Shown in pieces: positions 1 to 5,104 of a stretch of DNA of 5,104 nucleotides; position 1 is the first letter of the stretch; each line of letters starts with the position of its first letter. Under the pieces are notes generated by a model. That model did not search any database, had not been told where the DNA came from, and worked only from the letters and a program-made list of their open reading frames with translations. Source of the stretch: Clostridia bacterium. GTDB lineage: Bacteria > Bacillota > Clostridia > Monoglobales > Monoglobaceae. Where the stretch lies: positions 1-5,104 of the forward strand of contig JAGALN010000202.1 of assembly GCA_017625185.1 (NCBI GenBank). Reading direction: 5' to 3'. Made by a program: the position numbers and the translations under genes.

Positions 1-851
1 CCATTCCGGAAGGGGCAACCACTCTGTACTTTGATGATGACTTTGCAGCTGATAAGGGATATGACAATGTTTCCATGACTTCAGCATCGGTTGCAAATGG
101 TAACCTTGTTCTGGCTCCTGCGGGGGTAGGCGCTGATGGTCTTTATTATGCTTACAATAACGAGATTCCCGTTGGCGGTTACGCTGAATTTAAGGTAAAG
201 GCTACCGGATGGAGTGTACAGAACTTCGTTGGTAGTGATGGTTTGTTGTCGATTAGCGCTAAGGGTAATGATGTTAAGATTGGCGATACCACTGCTATGA
301 TTGGTGACGGCGGTCATGTATGGCGTACATGGAGAGTCGTTCGCACTGCAGAAGGTTACACCGGCTATTGCAAAGCAGACGACGATGCTGTATGGTACAA
401 AGCATTTGAAAATGTAGCTCCGGCTGCAACTGAGCTTTCTGCGAGAGTGGATTTCGCAAAGTACTATGCTGGTCAAACTGCAGAGTATGACTACCTGAAG
501 ATTTACGGTGCTGCACCTGTTGTAGATAAGGTTGCTATTACCGATGGTATCGGCAACACGTTTGTAACCGTGAACGATGAGGGGAACGCTGACGTTACTT
601 ATACATCAATGCGTGCTTTCGTAAAGAAAGATGAGGAGCCGAAGACCTTTGTTATTGCAGAATATAACAAGAGTAACGGCGTTCTGACCAACCTGAAGAT
701 CGAAGAGGTTGAGGCAATTGCAGATGATAGTGATGTGATTTCTGTAACCTATTTGGCAGATGAGGATTCGGTAGTTAAGGTATTCCTCTGGGATAGCTTA
801 ACTGGTGTCAGCAACCTGATGGATGCAATCACCTTGAATTTTGCACAGTAA
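1..851 (+). CDS. Secreted/surface protein, C-terminal part (lectin-like beta-sandwich plus C-terminal Ig-like domain), 5' partial
   Basis: The frame is open from base 3 to the TAA at 849-851, giving 282 visible residues with no start codon needed inside the window; an internal ATG at 75 is probably just a methionine. Visible residues about 8-167 start with LYFDDDF and end with YDYLKIYG. Alternating hydrophobic/aromatic strands fill the space between, the pattern of concanavalin A/LamG-like carbohydrate-binding jelly rolls. Residues about 175-282 form a second beta-rich module that ends with VVKVFLWDSL. Similar 'K-V-F-L-W-D' endings occur at the C-termini of many clostridial secreted enzymes and S-layer-associated proteins (from memory of such families). 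The composition is acidic, rich in A, G, V, T, D and Y, with one Cys. There is no LPXTG motif, SLH repeat or C-terminal membrane segment, so any anchor or catalytic domain must lie upstream. Substrate and enzyme activity cannot be told from this part. It is convergent to the glycosyltransferase gene. Confidence 0.75.
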   Translation, partial: IPEGATTLYFDDDFAADKGYDNVSMTSASVANGNLVLAPAGVGADGLYYAYNNEIPVGGYAEFKVKATGWSVQNFVGSDGLLSISAKGNDVKIGDTTAMIGDGGHVWRTWRVVRTAEGYTGYCKADDDAVWYKAFENVAPAATELSARVDFAKYYAGQTAEYDYLKIYGAAPVVDKVAITDGIGNTFVTVNDEGNADVTYTSMRAFVKKDEEPKTFVIAEYNKSNGVLTNLKIEEVEAIADDSDVISVTYLADEDSVVKVFLWDSLTGVSNLMDAITLNFAQ

Positions 852-856
852 ACAGA

Positions 857-883
857 ACAATTGTCATCCAAGATGACGATTGT
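857..883 (+). other. Hairpin just after the surface-protein stop codon
   Basis: Bases 857-868 pair with 872-883 around a CAA loop: 12 base pairs, one of them G-T. It begins six bases after the stop codon. No T-tract follows (GTGCTTGTGCAG), so on its own it does not look like an intrinsic terminator. It could protect the 3' end of the mRNA or be the remnant of an older terminator. The pairing is seen directly; the role is inference. Confidence 0.5.
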
Positions 884-918
884 GCTTGTGCAGAAACTTT
901 GAAAAGTTACGGAAAAAT

Positions 919-950
919 AAAAGAGCAGCATAGCTGCTCTTTTGTTTTTA
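919..950. terminator. Bidirectional Rho-independent terminator between convergent genes
   Basis: Bases 919-929 (AAAAGAGCAGC) pair perfectly with 933-943 around an ATA loop, giving 11 base pairs. On the plus strand the stem runs into TTTTGTTTTTA. On the minus strand it runs into TTTTATTTTTCC. It can therefore end transcripts of the surface protein (+) and of the dnaJ-prmA-rsmE-glycosyltransferase unit (-). The glycosyltransferase stop codon (948-950) lies inside the plus-strand T-tract, four bases from the stem. Confidence 0.9.
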
Positions 951-2159
951 TATAGAAGAATGATGCTTTGTATGATACCATTCATTCTTTCGGTGCTTGA
1001 AGATGCCAATGAGTCCTGCCGGAATCCAACTGGCTATGTAGAGGAGAAATCCAAACAAATTTAAAAGAAGATTTCGGTTCCATTTTCGATCCAGAAAAAG
1101 GCCGTAAATCATGATGAACAAGGTTCCAAGAAGATAACAATTCAAAAGAATAAAGGGAAACGGTTTTGTCCAAAGTTCCACAAAACGAACAGAAGTGAGC
1201 TCTAGAAAATTTGTAATAGAAAAGAAGTCCAGTACCAGGAATAGAATGAAGGATAGAGGAGCAAGGAGGTCACTCCAAAACCGTAAAAATGCGTTCCATT
1301 TCCCTTTTCGAAGTAGCTTGCCGGACAGGTCCCTTTGAACCTGCGTCATGCCTTGTGCCCATCGAATTCGCTGTTTTACCGAGGCAGACATGGATGTGGG
1401 CTTTTCGTCGTAGACCACTGCCTTGGGAGCATAAGCAACTTTCTTGTTGTTTAGAGCCAATTGTATGGTGTATTCGGCATCCTCTGCCATGGTGGTTGTT
1501 TGCCAGGGGACCTCTTCGAGAATGCGGCGGGAGATTGCAAAGCCTGTTCCGCCCAGCTTGCAGCCGATTCCTAGACGGTCATAACCCATTTGAATGGTAC
1601 GGTTGCTCAACCAGTACCAGATGGAATAGGCATGGGAGAGCCAGCTTCCGTTTGGGTTTTTGCTATCAATGTATCCTTGTACAATCGGGTTTCCTTGCTG
1701 CATGGTTTGGTTGATTTCCTCTAAAAAGCGAGAATCTGCCAAGTTATCTGCATCAAGAACCACGAAAGCATCAAAGGAGTCCGGATGACTTGTAATCTGT
1801 GTCAATGCGTCAAATAGGGCGGCTCCCTTTCCGGAAGTGTCATTGCCCGTGCGAAGCAAGGGGATTGCGTGATACGCTGCGGCTATCTCGTAGGTTCTGT
1901 CGGTACAATGATCTGCCATAACAAAGACGGAAAATAATTCTTTGGGATAGGTTTGTTCTGCCAGGCTCCGGAGAAGTTCGGGGAGGGTTTTTTCCTCGTT
2001 ATGAGCCGGTACAATAACGGCAAAGCGTAGTTTTTCATCCTTAAATTGCTGGTTTTTTGCAGGAAAGAGAGAGAAGATGGCAATGCCGAGGTAATATACT
2101 GCAAGGAAAAAGAAAGCTGATTGCAACATGACAGAACAGGTGTTTGCGATATAATACAA
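948..2159 (-). CDS. Membrane-bound family 2 glycosyltransferase (EpsO/BcsA-like)
   Basis: This 403-residue protein probably transfers sugar from a nucleotide-sugar donor on the cytoplasmic face of the membrane to make a polysaccharide or glycolipid. A hydrophobic helix (about 8-34) precedes a GT-A domain. Its motifs are VIVPAHNEE (48-56), MADHCTDRT (81-89), the DxD-type LDADN (135-139), LGGTGFAISRR (202-212), AEDAEY with the likely catalytic acidic pair (225-230), and QRIRWAQG (263-270), the QxxRW motif of processive synthases. SKNPNGSW (166-173) and YDEKP (250-254) recall the EpsO-like subgroup of cellulose-synthase-like transferases (from memory). Further hydrophobic segments lie at about 296-318, 334-354 and 364-386, followed by a basic tail. 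The start is TTG at 2159, chosen because AAAGGAG lies 8 bases upstream; the next in-frame ATG (2129) has no ribosome binding site. It follows rsmE by 33 bases with no terminator between, so it is probably co-transcribed. Acceptor and product are unknown. No PilZ domain is seen. Confidence 0.88.
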   Translation of the reverse strand: MYYIANTCSVMLQSAFFFLAVYYLGIAIFSLFPAKNQQFKDEKLRFAVIVPAHNEEKTLPELLRSLAEQTYPKELFSVFVMADHCTDRTYEIAAAYHAIPLLRTGNDTSGKGAALFDALTQITSHPDSFDAFVVLDADNLADSRFLEEINQTMQQGNPIVQGYIDSKNPNGSWLSHAYSIWYWLSNRTIQMGYDRLGIGCKLGGTGFAISRRILEEVPWQTTTMAEDAEYTIQLALNNKKVAYAPKAVVYDEKPTSMSASVKQRIRWAQGMTQVQRDLSGKLLRKGKWNAFLRFWSDLLAPLSFILFLVLDFFSITNFLELTSVRFVELWTKPFPFILLNCYLLGTLFIMIYGLFLDRKWNRNLLLNLFGFLLYIASWIPAGLIGIFKHRKNEWYHTKHHSSI

Positions 2160-2167
2160 AGAACCAT

Positions 2168-2174
2168 CTCCTTT
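2168..2174 (-). promoter_or_regulatory. Ribosome binding site that sets a TTG start for the glycosyltransferase
   Basis: The minus strand reads AAAGGAG here, 8 bases before TTG at 2159-2157. An ATG directly abuts the site (2167-2165) but is in another frame and too close to be used. This decides the TTG start. Confidence 0.7.
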
Positions 2175-2192
2175 CCGGATTGTAGTAAAATG

Positions 2193-2933
2193 CTACATCT
2201 CGCCCATTTCGTACATAATCATTGATGTGATTGCAGCGGCTACCGTTTCGGTGCGGAGAATTCGTTTTCCAAGACCGATGAGTTTTATGCCTGCCTTTTG
2301 AGCAAGCTCTGCTTCCGTGTCGGAAAAGCCGCCCTCGGGACCGATCAGAATGCCGATTTCTCCATATGACTTTTCTTGTAAAACGCTTTTGAGAGAACAT
2401 TCACCTGCATGACCCAGAACTTCATAGGGCATCAGGGCAAGCTCCATGTTCTTCATTCGGTCAATTGCATCAGCAAAGGAAAGGGGAGTCTCTACCTTAG
2501 GGATAACGCCTCTGCCGCATTGTTTGGCAGCCTCCATGGAAACTTTATTCCAGCGCTTTGGTTTTTCCGTTTTGGCTTTCTGGTCAAGTTTTACCACACA
2601 ACGCTCCGTTGTGGTAGGAACAATGGATGTGACCCCCAATTCAACGGATTTTTGGATGATGGATTCCATTTTCCCTGATTTGGGAAGTCCTTGAAAAATG
2701 GTAATTTTGGTTTTGGGTTCCTGTTCGGAAAAGTTCTTTTCCAAAATTTCTGCCTGGCATTCTTGACTATCCAATTCTGTCAATGCACAAGTATATTCAT
2801 AGCCGGTTCCGTCAAAAACCAAAATTGTATCACCGGGCTCCATCCGAAGTACCCGAGTGATGTGCGTTGCATCCTCTAAAATGCGGACAGTATTGCCATT
2901 GATGTTTTCGGGTTCAGTAAAAAATCGGCGCAT
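2193..2933 (-). CDS. rsmE: 16S rRNA (uracil(1498)-N3)-methyltransferase
   Basis: RsmE methylates N3 of U1498 in helix 44 of 16S rRNA, using S-adenosylmethionine, on the assembled 30S subunit. The protein has 246 residues, normal for the family. The N-terminal part (about 1-70, MRRFF..., with HITRVLRMEPGD at 24-35) matches the PUA-like RNA-binding domain. The C-terminal part is the SPOUT methyltransferase with its trefoil knot, with QGLPKSGKME (81-90), EAAKQCGR (134-141), IGPEGGFS (197-204) and LGKRILRTETV (221-231); the last two form the cofactor-binding knot. Start: ATG at 2933, with AAAGGAG 7 bases upstream that overlaps the stop codon of prmA. Only 12 bases separate the two genes, so they are probably translationally coupled. 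The order prmA-rsmE is the usual one after dnaJ in Bacillota. All expected motifs are intact. Confidence 0.96.
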   Translation of the reverse strand: MRRFFTEPENINGNTVRILEDATHITRVLRMEPGDTILVFDGTGYEYTCALTELDSQECQAEILEKNFSEQEPKTKITIFQGLPKSGKMESIIQKSVELGVTSIVPTTTERCVVKLDQKAKTEKPKRWNKVSMEAAKQCGRGVIPKVETPLSFADAIDRMKNMELALMPYEVLGHAGECSLKSVLQEKSYGEIGILIGPEGGFSDTEAELAQKAGIKLIGLGKRILRTETVAAAITSMIMYEMGEM

Positions 2934-2940
2934 AGGGAAT

Positions 2941-2947
2941 CTCCTTT
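2941..2947 (-). promoter_or_regulatory. rsmE ribosome binding site overlapping the prmA stop codon
   Basis: The minus strand reads AAAGGAG, 7 bases before the rsmE ATG. Its first two bases are the last two bases of the prmA TAA (2948-2946). A ribosome finishing prmA would cover this site, which suggests translational coupling (inference). Confidence 0.75.
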
Positions 2948-3905
2948 ACTTGCAAGTGATGGCTGCCCAGTCAGTATCCTTACGGGTTTCCAAAACGGTA
3001 AGCCCCGCAGCTTCCAAGGCGGAAACCACCTCATCCAGACGCTCTAAAATGATGCCGGAGCAGATGAAGGTTCCGTTTTCCTTCATAAACTGGCGGACAA
3101 AACCGGACATGCCGATGATAACATCTGCTACAATATTGGCAATGACCAAGTCGTATGTTCCAAGCTCTTCACGGAACTTGGTATCTGTTAAAATATCGCC
3201 GGGAAAGGCGTGGTAGTTGTCTTTTGACAAATGATTCAGTTCCAGGTTGCTATAAGCCACATCCACAGCGTTGGGGTCAATGTCAATGGCAACGGCATCC
3301 CTGGCACCCAGCAAAAGAGCGATGATGGAGAGGATGCCCGAACCGCAGCCAAGGTCCAAAACGGTATCATCTTGTTTCAAATGTTTTTCAATTTCTTCAA
3401 TGCAAAAACGAGTGCTGGGGTGAGAGCCGGTGCCAAAACTCATGCCGGGATTTACCGTGAAAACGGTACGACCTTCCGGATTCTCAGATTTTTCCCAGAC
3501 GGGACAAATCAGAACCTTTTCCCCAACGGGGATGGGATGGAAATATTGTTTCCAGATTTCTGACCAATCCTCGTCTTTGACATTTTCGGTTGCAACCTGA
3601 AGAGTGCCGTAGGCTTGGTCGGGGTCTAAACCACGAAGTTCTTCCATAGAGGCACGAACAGCGGCGAGCTGCTCTAAACCTGCTGCACCGTCACTTAAGT
3701 ACAGAGTAATCACGGTGTCAGCATCCATCAGCCGTGCCAATTCCTCGTCTACATAGTCCCAGTATTTGCGATTCGCTTCCAAAAACTCTTTGAATTCGTC
3801 TTTGTCGGCAATTTCAATGCCATTGATACCAAGGTCTAAAAGCCGACCGCTGATGGAGTCAATGCCGGCTGCGGTTGTGGTAATGGTAACTTTAATCCAA
3901 TCCAT
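2946..3905 (-). CDS. prmA: Ribosomal protein L11 methyltransferase
   Basis: PrmA methylates ribosomal protein L11 on lysines and the N-terminal amine, using S-adenosylmethionine, in the cytoplasm. Counted from the start chosen here the protein has 319 residues, typical for the family. The N-terminal part (MDWIKVTI...) fits the L11-binding domain. It is followed by the family signature DEDWSEIWKQYFHP (111-124) and PGMSFGTGSHPST (153-165). The Rossmann methyltransferase then shows VLDLGCGSGILSI (motif I, 182-194), DIDPNAV (208-214) and the catalytic-loop DLVIANIVADV (252-262). Start: ATG at 3905 has AAAGG 9 bases upstream. The ATG three codons earlier (3914) directly touches that AAAGG, so it is unlikely to be used; it would give 322 residues. 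The gene lies between dnaJ and rsmE, as in many Bacillota, and is probably read from the heat-shock operon or from a start of its own after the hairpin at 3930-3959. Confidence 0.95.
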   Translation of the reverse strand: MDWIKVTITTTAAGIDSISGRLLDLGINGIEIADKDEFKEFLEANRKYWDYVDEELARLMDADTVITLYLSDGAAGLEQLAAVRASMEELRGLDPDQAYGTLQVATENVKDEDWSEIWKQYFHPIPVGEKVLICPVWEKSENPEGRTVFTVNPGMSFGTGSHPSTRFCIEEIEKHLKQDDTVLDLGCGSGILSIIALLLGARDAVAIDIDPNAVDVAYSNLELNHLSKDNYHAFPGDILTDTKFREELGTYDLVIANIVADVIIGMSGFVRQFMKENGTFICSGIILERLDEVVSALEAAGLTVLETRKDTDWAAITCK

Positions 3906-3914
3906 AGTATTCAT

Positions 3915-3919
3915 CCTTT
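3915..3919 (-). promoter_or_regulatory. prmA ribosome binding site
   Basis: The minus strand reads AAAGG, 9 bases before ATG at 3905 and zero bases before ATG at 3914. The spacing favours the downstream ATG as the prmA start. Confidence 0.6.
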
Positions 3920-3929
3920 CTATGTATAG

Positions 3930-3959
3930 GGAAACGCCGACAGCAAAGCCGGCGTTTTT
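3930..3959. terminator. Hairpin between dnaJ and prmA, possible partial terminator or processing site
   Basis: Bases 3932-3939 (AAACGCCG) pair with 3950-3957 (CGGCGTTT), eight GC-rich pairs extendable by two G-T pairs at the base, with a 10-base loop. It starts six bases after the dnaJ stop codon. In the direction of the genes (minus) it is followed by only TTTCCC, a weak U-tract, which suggests incomplete termination or mRNA processing. On the plus strand it is followed by TTTTTATCTTTTATTT, a much better terminator, though no plus-strand gene lies to its left here. The structure is seen directly; the role is inference. Confidence 0.5.
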
Positions 3960-3964
3960 ATCTT

Positions 3965-5104
3965 TTATTTGAAAATCTCCCGCATTTTATCAAAAAAGTT
4001 TTTCCGTTGTTTGTATTTGGAAGCATCCACATTCTCATCAAAATTGCGGAGGATATCCTTTTGTTTCTCATTCAGTCCCTTGGGAATTTCAACATTGACG
4101 GTGACATATTGGTCGCCACGCTGGGTGGAATTGATTTTGGGAACACCCTTTCCGCGAAGCCGAAATACAGTGCCGGGCTGGGTTCCCTCCGGAATCTGGT
4201 AGGAAACCTTGCCGTCAATGGTGGGAACCTGAACTTCGGCACCCAAGGTTGCCTGAACAAAGGAAATGGGATAATCGCACAAAATATCGTAACCTTGGCG
4301 GACAAATAGCTTGTGACGCCGTACCCGAATGTTCAGAATCAAATCGCCGTTGGGACCGCCCTTGGTTCCGGCATCACCCTCGCCACGGACATAAACCTGC
4401 TGACCATCGTCAATGCCGGCAGGAATTTTCACCCGCACCTTTTTGGGTTTCCGGATATTCCCCTCCCCATGACAATCACTGCAGGGAGTCTTGAGAATGG
4501 TTCCCCGACCGCCGCAGGAGTCACAAGGACGAACGCTCTGGAAGTTACCGAATGCGGTCCGTTGCACTGTTCGAACCTGACCGCTGCCGTGGCAGACGGG
4601 GCAGGTTTCCGGAGAGGTGCCGGGTTCGGCGCCCGAACCGTTACAGGTGGAGCATTTTTCCAGATGGTTGACGGTGATGTCTTTTTCTACGCCAAAGCAG
4701 GCTTCTTCAAAGGTCAGATCAAGAGAATAACTCAAGTCCCGACCACGCTTGGGGGCATTGGGGTTGGAGCGCTGACCGCCGCCAAAACCGCCACCAAAGA
4801 AGCTACTGAAGATATCACCCATGTCAAAGCCGTCAAAACCACCAAAACCACCGCCATAGCCGCCGCCGGCGGTTTGGTCAAAGGCAGCATGGCCGAACTG
4901 ATCATACCGCTGTTTTTTCTCGGCATCACTCAATACCTCGTAGGCTTCGGTCGCCTCTTTAAACTTTTTCTCTGCGCCCTCTTTGTCGTCCGGATTTAAA
5001 TCCGGATGATACTTTTTAGCTAGTTTGCGATAAGCCTTTTTGATTTCATCGGGGGAGGAACCTTTGTTTACCCCGAGAACCTCATAATAATCTCTTTTTT
5101 CTGC
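3965..5104 (-). CDS. dnaJ: Chaperone protein DnaJ (Hsp40), 5' end just outside the window
   Basis: DnaJ delivers unfolded proteins to DnaK and stimulates its ATPase in the cytoplasm. The frame is open from the right edge (first codon GCA) to TAA at 3967-3965, 379 visible residues. It begins [12 protein letters not shown], so probably only the start codon and at most a few residues are missing. Visible residues about 4-70 are the J domain with the HPD tripeptide (33-35) and QRYDQFG (65-71). A Gly/Phe-rich linker runs to about 111. Four CxxCxGxG zinc-binding repeats follow (150-157, 168-175, 194-201, 208-215). The C-terminal substrate-binding and dimerisation domains include [11 protein letters not shown] (225-235) and [12 protein letters not shown] (311-322). 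This is a complete type I (class A) DnaJ of normal length. It heads the part of the operon seen here; dnaK, grpE and hrcA would be expected to the right. Any CIRCE operator would lie outside the window. Confidence 0.98.
   Translation of the reverse strand, partial: AEKRDYYEVLGVNKGSSPDEIKKAYRKLAKKYHPDLNPDDKEGAEKKFKEATEAYEVLSDAEKKQRYDQFGHAAFDQTAGGGYGGGFGGFDGFDMGDIFSSFFGGGFGGGQRSNPNAPKRGRDLSYSLDLTFEEACFGVEKDITVNHLEKCSTCNGSGAEPGTSPETCPVCHGSGQVRTVQRTAFGNFQSVRPCDSCGGRGTILKTPCSDCHGEGNIRKPKKVRVKIPAGIDDGQQVYVRGEGDAGTKGGPNGDLILNIRVRRHKLFVRQGYDILCDYPISFVQATLGAEVQVPTIDGKVSYQIPEGTQPGTVFRLRGKGVPKINSTQRGDQYVTVNVEIPKGLNEKQKDILRNFDENVDASKYKQRKNFFDKMREIFK

Noticed and set aside
81..476. Minus-strand open frame of 131 codons opposite the surface-protein gene
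   Set aside because: It is antisense to a continuous 282-codon frame with domain-like composition, and its product has no motif.
895..908. Inverted repeat AACTTT-GA-AAAGTT in the convergent intergenic region
   Set aside because: It is short, AT-rich and lies between two 3' ends, where an operator is not expected; the 2-base spacer is too small for a stable RNA loop.
1289..1714. Plus-strand open frame of 141 codons opposite the glycosyltransferase
   Set aside because: It is antisense to the catalytic domain of a gene with clear motifs, and its product (rich in Trp, Pro, Arg and Cys) looks like a shadow translation.
1883..2167. 94-codon minus-strand frame starting at the ATG next to the glycosyltransferase ribosome binding site
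   Set aside because: The ribosome binding site directly touches the ATG, which is too close, and the frame overlaps the conserved N-terminal half of the glycosyltransferase in another frame.
2179..2184. TACAAT on the minus strand as a possible -10 box for the glycosyltransferase gene
   Set aside because: At the right spacing upstream there is no sequence resembling a -35 box, and the distance to rsmE fits operon read-through.
3923..3930. TATACAT on the minus strand as a possible -10 box before prmA
   Set aside because: The nearest -35-like sequence (TTGCTG) is only 12 bases away and lies in the hairpin, so the spacing does not fit a sigma-A promoter.
4313..4999. Plus-strand open frame of 228 codons opposite dnaJ
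   Set aside because: It is fully antisense to dnaJ, which has all its domains intact. The frame stays open because of the GC-rich glycine and cysteine codons on the other strand; its product has no recognisable motif.

Overview
The window looks like chromosomal DNA of a low-to-moderate GC Bacillota, most likely a member of Clostridia. The reasons are the gene order dnaJ-prmA-rsmE on one strand, which is the distal part of the Gram-positive heat-shock (dnaK) operon, the strong AAAGGAG-type ribosome binding sites, and a secreted multi-domain beta-sandwich protein of a style common in clostridia. No RNA gene, CRISPR array, insertion sequence, phage gene or attachment site is visible.

Layout. 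Bases 1-851 (+) hold the C-terminal 282 codons of a probable secreted or surface protein whose N-terminus lies left of the window. It is followed by a 96-base convergent intergenic region (852-947) with two hairpins, the second being a bidirectional intrinsic terminator. From 948 to the right edge every gene is on the minus strand. In order of transcription (right to left) they are dnaJ (5' end just outside the window), prmA (ribosomal protein L11 methyltransferase), rsmE (16S rRNA m3U1498 methyltransferase) and a membrane-bound family 2 glycosyltransferase. Gaps between these genes are short: about 59 bases for dnaJ/prmA with a hairpin, 12 for prmA/rsmE with the ribosome binding site overlapping the stop codon, and 33 for rsmE/glycosyltransferase. 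They are probably co-transcribed at least in part and end at the shared terminator near 919-950.

Function. DnaJ is the co-chaperone of DnaK. PrmA and RsmE modify the ribosome, so the unit links protein folding with ribosome modification, an arrangement long known in Bacillota. The terminal glycosyltransferase is the less standard member and probably acts in polysaccharide or glycolipid synthesis at the membrane. I see no strong evidence for an undescribed system. The points most worth a second look are the glycosyltransferase at the end of the chaperone operon, its TTG start, the hairpin between dnaJ and prmA, and the unidentified secreted protein.
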